This document shows positions 45,898-58,332 of a DNA stretch of 64,000 nt, one piece after another. The position numbers were made by a program, and so were the translations under genes. Source of the DNA: Trifolium pratense (lineage: Eukaryota > Streptophyta > Magnoliopsida > Fabales > Fabaceae); contig NC_060060.1 of NCBI RefSeq assembly GCF_020283565.1, forward strand, positions 43,710,001-43,774,000. The letters run 5' to 3'. The notes under the pieces are model-generated. The model was not told where the DNA came from. It searched no databases and saw only the letters and a list, made by a program, of their open reading frames with translations. Within the stretch, counting starts at the first letter, position 1. Every line of letters starts with the position of its first letter.

Positions 45898-48800
45898 AGT
45901 TATTTAATTTGTAGAGCATGATATTATTGAAGGTTTAGTTCAATTTTGTTAACCATTTTTGTTTGGATCTGTATTAAAAAGTGGGTTGGTCTATATCCAA
46001 CTCACCTGCTCCAATCCACCCTTGTTTTTATTTGTTATTTAATTTTTTTCATTTTAAGTTTCTATTATTAGCAAAAAAAAAAGTCTCATAAGCATAAGAT
46101 GTGCCGAAATAGATTACCAAAATTTACAAAGAGTCAAAGAAAGAAACTCAGAATAAATCATACAAGGCATAAACAAAGCAAAGAACTAGACCATCATCTA
46201 TTGTAGTTTGAAGCTAAAGTAACACTCGTCGCCTTCAACCACCTATAGGAAAAGAGTTTGATCTTGTCCAACAACTGATGAGGAGTACTGGTTGAGCCTC
46301 TGAACAATCGCTGATTTCTTTCCGTCTACACAACTCAAACGCGAACAAGCCAAATGAGTTGCAAAAATGACTGGCGCGCTCGAGATCGACCAGCTTAATA
46401 TAAACTGAAAAAGTGATCCGGGATAAAAGTGGAGCCACCGATGGAATACCAATCCATGAGCGAACTAATGCCCAAAGAGAACCAAAGGTTCTGCAAGAGA
46501 TAAATAAATGGTGGGGTGCCGACTCGGCCGCCCCACATCCAGATACGCAAAAATGAGCTGCAGGAGATAAGATGCCTTGAGTGACCAGGTTTGATTTTGT
46601 GGGTAACCTGTCACGCAGTAAATGTCACGCAAAGACAGAGACCTTTACGGGAACCTGAGAGTGCCAAATCAGATTCTCCGCGTCATACATAGTAACCGAG
46701 GCATACTATTTAACCTATTCAAACTAATGTTAGACTCGACTTATTTTTAAAATAGAAGGCTGAAATTTTTTTAGAAGTCTTTTTAACTAAAAATGTCATA
46801 CTACAAGTCATAGAAAAACTTTTTAATCATACTAGGCTGATTCACTACGAAATAAATTGGGAATAGCGACAAAATGCTCGGGGCTGTTTATATAAACCGT
46901 TGTCGCTATTGTTATCTTATCACTTTGCGACCGTTCTTTCGAAACCGTCGTGGCTCAGATCTGTAAATAACGTGCTACCCCTTTCTCTTTTCCCTCTTTT
47001 TATTCCACACACAAATCATCTTATTGAAGGAAACTTGAACAAACAACAACAATCGTCTCATTTTTCTCTGAGAATCGTTCAACCCTAAGTTTCGTTTGAT
47101 TCCGAGAATCGTTCAACTTCAGAATTGTTCAATTGAGTTTCAGTTCAACTTCAATTCATAATCGTTCTCTCATCCAGAATTGTTCATCCCTCAAGGTTCG
47201 TTCAATTGAATTTCAGTTCTCTCAAGCTTTGATAGCTAGGACGAAATTCTTCTCAGCTTCTCAAGCTTCAATTCAGTTTCTCAGCAAAACTTCAATTGAT
47301 AACCTCGCAAGCTTCAATTTAGTTGTATTCATCGTTCAACTTCAGGTTCAGTTTATAATTTTGTTAATTTGTTAATATTTTTAGTTATTTTTCCAATGTT
47401 CCCTATAAATTGATAATTGGGTAATTGGAAATTTGTGCTTTCTGAAATTTAATCATTGATTTGTTGATTGGTTTGTGGTTGTTATAGTAAAAATATTTAC
47501 TTAAGTAAACATAAATATTATTTTTTATTACTATTATAATAATATTAAATTTTGTATTTTTGATTAAATTATAAATTCATCATCTTTTTAAGCAATTTAA
47601 ACTTATTAGTCTACATTAGTTTTTGCACATTTAAATGTATCATTAAAAAATAGAATTTAAGCATGATATCATTTATATAGTCAAATTGTCTAAAAATAAA
47701 ATATCATGTTAAATATAAAAAAAGAGTTTAATCTCGTTGATTTATCATTACGCTGAAATCAAATTTTCACTTAAATTTAAGTTCAAAATAAATATGTAAG
47801 TCTAATTTTCTTATTGTGATTGTGCTAAATATATAGCTAATAATGGTAGTCTAATTTTTATTTTATTTTATTTTTGTCAAATTGTCTAGTGGCTAGACTT
47901 ATATTTTAAGTGTGAAAAAGTGAAAATTCTAAATTCAACATTCTGCCTATTAAGCCCACAAGTCCTAGCTCAACTGGTTAAAAATGCCGAAATTGTTAGG
48001 CCGGACGTCATGACTTGGATTCGAACCTTGACTCCCTCAGTTGTGTGTGTGAGTTTTTTGGTTTACAAAGAAGCAGATAATCAAACCTTGAACCTCATGC
48101 ATAACACCCAAACACCTTACTACTAGATCAAACCTAGTAGCCGGCTTACTTGTGTGCGAGAGTTTATAATTACTTTATCATTTTGTCTATTTAAAATAAA
48201 AAAGAACTCTGCATATTAATGTTATCTCCCACTGAATTGTTTTGCTGACGCCTTGAATCCAGCTTTTGTTGCGACATGCTATGTTTTCTCCCACTTTGTA
48301 CTTAATAGACATGTAAGTCTAATTGTGTGCAATGTAAGACGACAATCATAATAATTATTTGTACCAAAAAATAAATAGATAAAAAGAATATATATTTTTT
48401 TGATAATTTTTTTTTATAGATTTTGACACTAACAGTTAGAGCTGTGAAACTGGGCTATTTGGTCTAAAAAGATCGATCCAGATGGACTTCAGATTTTAAA
48501 GGGCTGGCCAACAAACAAGTCCATATTTAAATTCAGTTTATTTGACGTCGAGCTAAAAAACTCTAAAAAAATTCGAGCAAATATTTTAAGGTCAAAACCA
48601 TACATTTATTCAAGCTTGACGGACCGGCCTATATCGACTAGTCCATTTTAACAACTATACTAATAATAGATGTTGAAGTAATTAATTTTATGGGATATAT
48701 GAATCAACTCCTTATCAAATGACCAACCATTAAGAATTGAGAATAATATACAGAGTAACTTGTTGGATTTCAACAATTAAACAATACCATTAAATGTAAT

Positions 48801-49069
48801 TTACATCATTACATCAAATGGAAATTACACTCCACCATTAACCAAATGCGGTTGACATTCTGATATCAAATGGCATGGCACTAAAGAACATATAAATTGT
48901 CACGTAAAGCATATATAATTTAAATTCTTATGTTTTCTGACTATAGTTCTTCCCATTCTTATGTTACAAAATTTACATTCTCACGAAAAGCCTATAAAAT
49001 GGCACTAAACACAAAATTTGTTACAAAACTTCACTTCTATTCCAAACCTCTCCTTATTCTATAGCAACA
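45898..49069. repeat. Copy of the AP1 upstream region, left of AP3
   Basis: Matches 18883-22081 with few changes. It includes the LINE tail (46042-46705, minus), the CACTA-like end (46843) and the SINE (47955-48160), which has one 22-bp unit where the AP1 side has two. No gene. Confidence 0.9.
48993..49000 (+). promoter_or_regulatory. TATA box of AP3
   Basis: TATAAAAT 77 bp before the AP3 ATG. The promoter looks intact although the gene is split. Confidence 0.65.
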
Positions 49070-49601
49070 ATGAGTACACGTTTTTTGCTTGCCCTTTTTC
49101 TCTTTTCCATTTGTTTCATTATCTCTTTTTCTCATGCACTGAACAATGGTTTTAGTGTTGAACTCATTCACCGCGACTCTCCAAAGTCACCACTCTACCA
49201 AGCTACAGAAAATAGATACCAACGTGTTGTCAATGCAGCACGTCGTTCTATCAACCGTGCCAATCATTTCTACAAAAATTCCCTCACAAATACTCCTAAA
49301 TCAACCGTAATTCCAGATAAAGGTGAGTATCTCATGACCTATTCAGTTGGTACCCCACCATTTAAGGTATATGGTATTGCCGACACCGGTAGTGACATTA
49401 TTTGGCTTCAATGTGAGCCTTGTAAACAATGTTACAAACAAACTACTCCTATGTTTAATCCTTCAAAATCATCAAGTTACAAAAAGCTACCTTGTTCGTC
49501 TATCCTATGCCAATCTGTGAGAGATACCACTTGTAATGAACAAAATTCTTGTCAATATTCTATTACTTATGGTGATCAATCACATTCACAAGGAGATCTT
49601 A

Positions 49602-50602
49602 GGTTACGTTTGACCCGACTTATTTTCAACTTATAAGTTACTTTCAGCTTAAAGTTAAAAAACACAACTTAAAAGATAAAGTTAAAGCTGTTTGGATTTT
49701 AAAAAAAAAAATTAACATTAAAGTTACTTTTAAAACAATTGTTTCACTGTGATGAAATATTTATAGAAAAACTATTACTTTTAAAACTGAGAATATTATT
49801 CAGAAGTATGTCAATGGATAAATAATTTTTTTATACAAAATAAAATCTATTGTATTATTCATTTTATGTAAGAACTCTAATGAAGTTGTATTTTCTTAAT
49901 ATTTAAGAACCGTAAAAAAATAAAAAATTAGTTCGGAATTTAAAGAAGACGAAGTGAAGTACTAGAGATAATAGTTGGGTGTATATAAAGTACATGTTTG
50001 GATTCTAGTTTTCGAACTTTAGCAAGCGGATAATAAATTCTAATTTCATATAATTTATCATTTTATTTCTTTTGTGAATTTTATACTACCATTTAAATAT
50101 TGCTATTTTATTTGTCAATAAAAATATTCTAGTATATGAAATTGTGAATAAGGTGTTTTTTAAAATAAGGTTTTTTTTAATATAATAATAATCGTCAAAA
50201 AGTATATATAATCATTTATTTCTATAAAAAAAAGTAATACTGTAATGAAATAAAAAAATGAAATGAATTCAAAAAATAAAATTAAAAAGACGATTATATA
50301 TTGGACAAACAAAAAAATGATGTGGTTACCTTAAATAATAAATAGGCTATACTGGCATTTCCAAAAAACAAATTAAAATATTGAATGGTTCCAAGTGGGT
50401 ATCGAACGGGGAACCAGAGAAAAAGGAGGCGTCAGTCTTCTAAAGTTGATATTTTTGACTTTTTTTTGGACTCCTTATATATTGTTTTTCTTCATAAAAA
50501 ATAAGTCCTTAATTTTGTGTAGAGCTTTTTTAAATTTGTGTTTGGCCAGACTTCTCCTTAAAATAAAAAATAAGTCATAAAAAAGTTCGGCCAAACGATA
50601 CC
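49602..50602. mobile_element. PIF/Harbinger-like element in AP3
   Basis: TSD TTA (49599-49601, 50603-50605). Ends GGTTACGTTTGACCCGACTT and, inverted, GGTATCGTTTGGCCGAACTT. The TTA target and GG(N)3-4GTTTGG-type ends fit PIF/Harbinger (Tourist-like) elements. 1001 bp, no transposase frame. Confidence 0.8.
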
Positions 50603-50689
50603 TTAGTGTTGAGACTCTTACATTAGAATCCACCACGGGTCGTCCTGTTTCATTTCCTAGAACTGTGATAGGATGTGCACTACAAGAAA

Positions 50690-50962
50690 ACATGCATTTA
50701 CTGAGGGCCAAAGGCCCTCAGTAATGCACAAATTTCGTCTAAAATGCATGCATTACTGACGGCCTTGGGCCCTCTGTAATTAGCTCGCCAGTAATGGTTA
50801 CTGACGGCCCAGGACCGTCAATAACGTTACTGACGGCCTGGAGCCGTCAATAATACACACCGGTCAAATAAAAAGGACACGCAATTGTGACGGCCTGGAG
50901 CCGTCAGTATCACATTGTCTTTTACACATTGTGACGGCCTGGAGCCGTCAGTAATGTACATC
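50690..50962. repeat. CACTA subterminal repeat array, left
   Basis: Repeated TTACTGACGGCC...CCGTCA(G/A)TAAT units, each a hairpin such as GACGGCCTGGAGCCGTC. The matching right array is at 57290-57600. Confidence 0.85.
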
Positions 50963-51168
50963 GATTCAAAAAAAAATTAATATTAATTTTTTAAAACAAA
51001 AAATATACTGCATAATAAATAATTAAAAAATATTATAATTAAAATTTAATAAAAAGCATAATAAAAATACTTAACATAAGCATAATTAAATATAATGATA
51101 ATATTGTCATTACAAAAAGAAAACAATTAAACAAATAATAATCAACAACAGATTATTAAAATTACACA

Positions 51169-53283
51169 TCAACGTTGGTCAGGCGGCTGATATAGTGGTC
51201 GCTTCCCCTTGCCAGTGTCTGTTGGCTGACGCGACCTTCCTCGGCCTCGGCCTCGGCCTCTACCTTCCTCGTGTATTATGACTCCGGGGAGTGACGTTCG
51301 CAAAGGAGGTCGTGCCACAGGCCTATGAACGAAGTTAATTGGGGCTTGATTTGGGAAGAAGTTGCCTTGGGGTTGATTTGGATGTGGGATTATGAAGTCT
51401 TGTTGTGGATTTAATGATCTCTGGTATTCGGTGAAAGCAGTTTGTTGATTATTTCTACCGCTTCCGTCACTACTGCTTCCACTTGTTTGCCCAGTAGGAT
51501 CAAAAAATTGTAAATGAACTGGTTCATTAAGCATCTGACTCATATCCTCTATGCTCATACTCAGTACTGGATCACCCTCTCGGTACTCCGGCAGCTGATT
51601 CAAATTAACCATGCTACTCAAATCCGGTCGATATTCTTGTTCACCGGCATTTTGATTTTGTCGTGCCGAAGCCTGAGATGATGATCCAACCCCTCCCCCC
51701 GCCGGCGCCGGCGCCCTCTGCTGTGAAAAGAATTCCTGCAATATATGTTGGACCCGTACGTCCACCCGGTCATCAAATGATGCTTCGAACTCATCGCGGA
51801 ACTCTTCTCTATACGTGGCCCTCATTCGCGCTTCATACTCATCATCGGTTTCCTCTCTTTGAGTTGGACGAGAGCGTCCTGTACTCGATGAAGATGAAGA
51901 TGTGTAAGTGACATCTCTCAAACCAGTTGGGTCACTTGCATATAGAGAAGATGTACACCCAGCAGCGAATTTGCGACCTCGAGTCGCACCACCAGCATTC
52001 TTAACAAAAGCCAACGACATCTTGTTTCGACGAACATCCTCATTATCTCGCCTATGAGGTGGTAGTCGTAGTTGGCTTGCATTATATTCTTCAACCCAAA
52101 TTTGCGTCAACCTCTACAATAAATTAAAAAAAAATTATAATTAATTAATTATAATGTTTAGATATAATTATATAATGTTTAAAAAATAATGTTATACGAA
52201 ATAAATAATAAATAATATATATAATTAAATACTTACCGACACTTCTTGCGCCCTTGCCCCCGTCCACTCACCGGAATCTGCATACCGGTGCATCATGTCA
52301 TTCATCTCCATAAAGGTGGGTGGACGACCAAATTGTTGGATGAACTCAAGACGAAGCGTTCCGGCAGATTTAGACCCTCCAGAGTGTACGCACGCACGAT
52401 TGGCTTCATCAGTATTTCTGTTGGCTTTGTTCTTTATACACTTTGCAATATACTCTTCCTCTTCCCATCTGCGGCAGAGCATAGGGTATGAATTGCCAGC
52501 GAGCCAAAGTGGTGGTTTTGAAGGATCCTTTTTAATCTTTTTCCGCGCTTCAAAAAGTAAGGTCGACAGACGCTTGGTGGCTTTTTTGTTGAATATACGC
52601 TCAATAGCCGCTGTGTGGTGATTCAGCCAAGTTACTTGCGACTACGAAAAATAAAGAAAAATTGTTAATAAATTAGTAAATATATGTTTAGTAACAAAAT
52701 TGATTGGATAAAAAAGTAATTATAAATAAAAACGTACCCTGAAGCCATTCCAAAATTGTTGATATCCACGCTCATCTGCCCTGACCTCCGTCCAGTTGAG
52801 ATATGGAGCCTGGAATTTGGATTTCAATGCATTATTGATTGCCTTATTCGCCGGATTTTGGGGTTGCAAACTGCACAATATATATATATTAGTTAAGAAT
52901 AATTATCATATATATCCAATTAATTTATTAAACACAAATTCTTAATAATAATTAACTTACTCTGTGGCGGTATATGGCATGATGATGGGTCTACCATGCC
53001 GGTCAATCAACAATTCATTTTGAGGAGCTAAAAGTGCAATATCGGCTATTTCCTCGTCCTCGTGGTCATCATCGTCGTCGTAGGAGTCGTACTCCTCTTC
53101 CACACCGTCTACGGTTCGAGACTTGGGCATACCCTCCAACCATCGATTCCGAACAACGCGGCGGTGTAAAGCACGTCTACGTGGAGCGCGTCCGCGTCCG
53201 CGTCCGACACCCGGTGCTGGTGGAATATCATCAATGTCATCATCGACATTGTCATCATCAAAATTTTCTTCATCTGGATTCAT
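51169..53283 (-). CDS. TNPA-like CACTA protein (plant transposase, Ptta/En/Spm type)
   Basis: Four exons by eye: 53283-52961, 52870-52738, 52641-52237 and 52113-51169. All junctions are GT-AG and all phases agree, giving 601 residues. The N-terminus is acidic (MNPDEENFDDDNVDDDIDD), then has an RGRGR stretch. Exons 2-3 carry LNWTEVRADERGYQQFWNGF, ARKKIKKDPSKPPLWLAGN, ACVHSGGSKSAGTLRLEF and PPTFMEMNDMMHRY, characteristic of the plant transposase_24 family. Exon 4 has a Ser-rich region, a Gln/Asn-rich stretch and a basic GRGRGRGR tail. The frame is fully open, so it could still be expressed. The family's role is binding subterminal repeats during CACTA transposition. Confidence 0.85.
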
Positions 53284-53322
53284 CTATAATAAAAAAATAT
53301 ATGATAAATATATTTATATAAT

Positions 53323-53425
53323 TAAGAAATACATGACAAATATATATATAATTAAGAAATACATGACAAATATATATATAATTAAGAAATACATGACAAA
53401 TATATATATAATTAATTAAGAAATA
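53323..53425. repeat. ~30-bp minisatellite upstream of the TNPA-like start
   Basis: Four tandem copies of AAGAAATACATGACAAATAT plus ATATATAATT, the last variant, 40-140 bp upstream of the ATG at 53283. Confidence 0.9.
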
Positions 53426-53542
53426 CATGACATATATTGTTTTATAATTCATCATCATTAAACGATAAACAAATGCAACCAAAAACAAATATTCAAGTAC
53501 AACGATTAATATTATTACAACGCGGATAACTATATTATAAAA

Positions 53543-56071
53543 TTAATTGTCATCCCAATCTGATACATCTTCATCATCACTGCCTTCATCATCACCATTA
53601 GCTTCGACGTCCTCTTCATCAACATCACCATCAGAAGGTACTTCTTCGGCTTCTTCTTGTACACAAAGTTGATTAAAAGTTTCAACTGCAATGACATCAT
53701 CAACATTGGACATCTCATCTTCCTGATATGGTTCATCTTCACGTTCATCTATCTCATTTTTTTCAATCAGACCCCTTGGTTTTGATGTTATTGCGGCACA
53801 CCAACCTCGCTTATCCCTTGTAGTCGATGGATAAGGGACATAGTGAACTTGTCTGACGTTATGAGCCATAGCAAACGGATCATACAATGGATAATGTTTG
53901 TTCATTTTTATGTCCACGGTATTAGTCTTTGAATCATATCTGGTACCTCTATTTGAAGGATCAAACCATTTACAGTAAAACAACACGACTGTTTTCTTGT
54001 AATCAAGATAATTGTATTCGATTTCAAATATGTTCTCAATGACACCGTAAAAATCTCCTTCACCATTTTCAGTCACACCTTTCATACACACTCCACTGTT
54101 TACTGTTGTTTTTCCTTCACTCCAACTGTGTGTCTCAAATCTGTAACCATTGACAAAGTAGGTGTGCCATTGTTTAACGGTTGACTTTGGGCCATCAGAT
54201 AAGTTTCTCAAGTGTTGTATGACACGAGTTGCGGGTGTTTGTTGGTACATGTATTCTTTGAACCATGCTGGAAATTGCGAATTGATTTGAGCAGAAGTAT
54301 GTTGTGTTAAAAACATCCTAAGTTATTAAATATCGTTAGTTATAAGCGAACTTAATTGGAATAAATAATTATTTATTAACTAATTAAAAATACTCACTGT
54401 AAATATGGCTCGACTTCATTGCAATTAATCAGCAAGTGAACATGCGCCGAATAGAGAACTTTGTCACCAGGATACAACACTTTCTCACCACCACCATTAC
54501 GACCAGGCAAGCTGAATATTGACATGTTTAATGGGTGAATTCTCACAGGCCGAGATGTTTCAGTTTCATTGCGAATATGGCTTGATGACCACGTGTCTTT
54601 GAAGTAATGCGAACAAAAGTAAATTGTTTCGCGGTGTAAGTATGTTGCACAAATTGAGCCTTCGACCCTAGCTTTGTTTTTCACGGCACGTTTTGCATAA
54701 CCCATGAACCTTTCGAACGGGTACATCCATCTATATTGAACCGGCCCACCAAGCCTAGCCTCGTATGCAAGATGCACCACAACATGCTCCATAGAATCAA
54801 ACAAGGCAGGAGGAAATATTCTCTCCAACTTACACAAGATCAGTGGAATGTCATTTTCCATCTTGATGAGATCAGCCTCTCTTAGCGTTGTCGAACACAA
54901 ATTCTTGAAAAATTGACTGATTTCAATAAGCGGATTCAATACATGTTGGGGTAAAGAACTAAATGCAATCGGAAGTAAAGTCTGGAAAAAAACATGACAA
55001 TCATGACTTTTCATCCCACGCATCCTTCCATGGTCAACATCAGCGCATCTCGCCAAATCGCAACTCACCTGACATTTTTCTCCTTTCATAGTTTTCACGA
55101 TGCCATGTCATTTTACTGGCTGTTTGCATCGATGCATACAACCTTTGCAACCTTGGTATTATGGGTAAATAGAACATCGCCTTTCTTGGGATTGGCTTCC
55201 TTCTGACTGACCGTGAATTTCTTGTTACACGATATCTTGGTTCTTGACAAAATTTACATTCAAGTAATGCACCGTCATCTACACCAAATTCGTTGCTATA
55301 GTACAACATACACCCGTTAACACAACAGTCAATTCTCTTCGCTCCGAGTCCTAACTTTGCAACCAATTGTCTTGCTTCGTAATAATTTTTTGGCAAATCA
55401 AGAGGACGGTCTATTGTTATATCCAACATCAGTTTTGTTATCAAGTCCATGGTGTATTCTGAAACAAGACATTCAGACTTGATACCCAAAAGTCTAATAC
55501 ACACCGTTAACTTTGAGTCTCGAGAGCCTTCACACAACGGTGTATTTGTCTCTTTCAAAAGATCAAAAAATCGCTGGGCTTCCTCATTTGGTCTCTCGAC
55601 GTTAACATCAGCGTCATATTCATCATCAGCAGGGTCGTCGACATCATTTGGCACATAAATCGGCGTATTAAACCCAAGGGCATTAGTTATCATATTGTCC
55701 ATCTCATTAAACGGATCATAATGCTGATGATAATATTGGGGAACAACAACGGGCTGAAAAACACTGCTTGAAGCACGATTTTGATTCACGGGAACAGTCG
55801 TGGAACATCCTTCGCCATGACTTGACCAAACCCAATAATTAGGTTGGAATCCCTTTTTATATAAATGAGACCTAATTTCATCTTCGCTCTGTATTCTTGT
55901 ACATCGACAAAGTACACACGGACATCTAATTCCCCCTTCACGTATCACAATGTCATTATATTTTACTGTATTGATAAACATTTCGACCCCTATTTTAAAT
56001 TCCTCTTTAACCCGGCCCCTCTTTCCAGGATTATGTCTATCGTACATCCAATTACGATTGCTAAAATCCAT
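53543..56071 (-). pseudogene. TNPD-like CACTA transposase, catalytic core deleted
   Basis: N-terminal transposase-associated domain (MDFSNRNWMYDRHNPGKRGR; Cys pairs in CPCVLCRCTR), then the zinc-like CCVNGCMLYY...CKFCQEPRY and PIIPRLQRLYASMQTASKMT up to about 55110. In intact relatives several hundred residues of the transposase_21 core follow. Here the frame breaks and DUF4218-type sequence begins within about 30 codons (GMKSHDCHVFFQTLLPIAF, then WMYPFERFMGYAK). A GT-AG intron (54397-54318) leads to a DUF4216-type exon (54317-53543; FYGVIENIFEIEY, VVLFYCKWFDPS) with an acidic tail. The order of domains is normal, so an internal deletion is the likely cause. Confidence 0.85.
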
Positions 56072-57625
56072 ATCTGTGTAGTTTAATTAATATATAATTA
56101 GATCGATATATGTATTAAATTTATTACTTTATTTTTCAAAAGTATTTTGGACATATATATATGTCTACTCAACAATAACATATAAACTTTTAACATTTTA
56201 TTTTTAAAGTTTATGGTTTATTAAATCTAAAAAATACTAAGTTTTTTAGTTGACAAAACTACCGACTTTTTAACATATATATTATAATTTTTTAAAATAT
56301 AATTGTTTTTCTTTTTTTAAATACATAGTAATAATAAAATGCTAGTAACTATTTCTAAGTGTACGGTAAAAATAAAACTATCACTAAATATTATAAATTA
56401 AAATTACATATATTACTTACTTGGGTGCCGGGTAGAGTCTTACTTGGCGCGCGCTCCTAACCACAAACTCCGCTCCTAACCCACGACCTCCGATGACCAC
56501 GAGAATTTGCTAATAAAAATTGTAAATAACAAATTATTAGAACATATACATTTAAATAACAAAGTAAAAATTTTAACTTTAAAAGTAAAACACAAACACT
56601 TACCACTGTTTAGATGGAGATATGAAAATTACATCACTTTTTTAAAAATACACAAACTGTTAAAAAATTTCTTTTATAAATTTTTTTTAAAAAAATTTCA
56701 TTTTTTTAAAAAATAATATAAATATACTGTTTTTTTGAAAAAAAAAATACTTATTTAAAAAAAATAATTCTGTTTTCGAAATAAACAAAATTAAATATAT
56801 TTTTTTAATTTTTTTTACAAAAACAATAACTTTTATACATAGTGATAAGAAAATATTAGTAATAAATTACAAAGTATTAATTAATAACTATTACTAAGTA
56901 TACGATAAAAAAAACTATCACTATATAAATTAAAATTACGTTACTTACTTGGGTGCCGAGTAGATTCTTACTTGGCGCGCACCTAGCCCACGAACTCCGC
57001 TCCTCACGAGAATAAGACTTGCTATTAAAAATGGTAAAACACAAATATTAGAACATATACATTTAAATAACAAAACAAAAATTTTAAATTCGTAAAAGTA
57101 AAACACAAACACTTACCACTTTTTGTATGGAGATTAAGTTGAAAGTATGAAATTTAAGAGAGAAGTTAGAGAAAATTTAGAGAGAGAATGAAAGGTAAAA
57201 ATGAAGTGAAGGTGTAATAGATTTGTTGAAGAAGAATATATAAAGTAGTAATAAGCGAACCGTTGGAATTTAAATTTGAAATATGCATTACTGGCGGCCT
57301 GACACCGTCGTAAATGCATAACGTCTTTCTCATTACTGACGGCCTGGGACCGTCATAATTGACCACGCATTACTGACGGCCCAGGACCGTCATAATTGCT
57401 CATCTGCTTTAACTTTCCTGACGGCCTGGAACCGTCTTAATTGACCACGCATTACTGACGGCCTGACACCGTCACTAATGCTTAATGTTACCGTTTTAAA
57501 ATTTTTCTTTCCCCCAAGACGCATTACTGACGGCTCCCAGCCTTCAATAACCCACAAATGCATTACTGAGGGCTAAAAGCCCTCAATAAGTTTGGTCAGT
57601 AATATTATGTTTTCTTGTAGTGGTG

Positions 57626-58332
57626 GAACCGATAATACAGTTTCGTTTCAAGGTGCAAGCTCTGGTATAGTTGGTCTTGGTGGTGGACCTTCGTCTCTTA
57701 TAACACAACTGGGATCGTCAATTGATGGAAAATTCTCTTATTGTTTATTGCCATTGTTGCTTGAGTCAAACACAGTTGAGTCAACCACTACGAGCAAACT
57801 CAATTTTGGAGATGTCGCTGTGGTTTCTGGTGATGGTGTTGTGTCAACTCCTATAGTGAAAAAAGACCCATCAGTTTTCTATTATTTGACATTGGAAGCA
57901 TTTAGTGTTGGAAACAAAAGAGTAGAATTTGGAGGGTCTTCACATGGCGGTGAGGGTAATATCATAATTGATTCAGGTACAACATTGACACTTTTACCAA
58001 ATGATGTTTATACTAATTTGGAATCAGCTGTAGTAGAATCGGTGAAATTAGAGCGCGTTGATGATCCCAGTCAAACATTCGGCTTATGCTATAGTGTCAA
58101 ATCAGATGGATATGATTTTCCCCTAATCACTGCACATTTTAAAGATGCGGATGTTAAGTTGCATTCTATGAGTACTTTTGTTCCAATTGCTGAGGGCATT
58201 GTTTGTTTAGCTTTTACCTCATCTCAAATTGGTGCTATCTTTGGAAACTTGGCTCAACAGAATTTGTTGGTTGGTTATGACCTTAAACAAAAAACAGTGT
58301 CGTTTAAGCCTATGGATTGTACCAAAGTGTAA
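57626..58332 (+). pseudogene. AP3 3' piece
   Basis: Codes from the residue-202 region to the normal stop, with DSGT and the C-terminal IFGNLAQQNLLVGYDL intact. An open frame runs in from the CACTA end (ATG at 57592), but no promoter is apparent there. Part of the AP3 entry. Confidence 0.9.

Larger units (their letters stand above)
50678..57622 (-). mobile_element. CACTA (En/Spm) transposon in AP3, 6.9 kb
   Basis: TSD GTG (50675-50677, 57623-57625). Ends CACTACAAGAAAACATGCAT and (rc) CACTACAAGAAAACATAATA. Both subterminal regions hold many copies of palindromic GACGGCC(T/C)GGA(G/C)CCGTC words with CAGTAAT (50690-50960 and 57290-57600), the usual kind of binding array for a TNPA-type protein. 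On the minus strand it encodes a TNPD-like gene (56071-53543) and a TNPA-like gene (53283-51169). The TNPD core is missing, so it is probably immobile without help. Confidence 0.95.
49070..58332 (+). pseudogene. AP3: aspartic protease split by two transposons
   Basis: Gene pieces at 49070-49601, 50606-50677 and 57626-58332. After leaving out each element and one TSD copy, the lengths sum to 1311 nt, exactly the AP1/AP2 coding length, so nothing else was lost. The first insertion follows codon 177 (within GDLS), the second falls at the CGT of VIGCGTDN (about codon 202). The DTGS half is therefore about 8 kb from the DSGT half. The 5' part carries AP1-type sites (N70, R151, V192); the 3' part carries AP2-type sites (G363, E391). 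As it stands, translation from the ATG ends 11 codons into the first transposon (188 residues). Restoration by excision would need both elements to leave cleanly. Confidence 0.95.

Noticed and set aside
53034..53419. Plus-strand frames within the CACTA
   Set aside because: Antisense to the TNPA-like exon 1 and to the 30-bp minisatellite.
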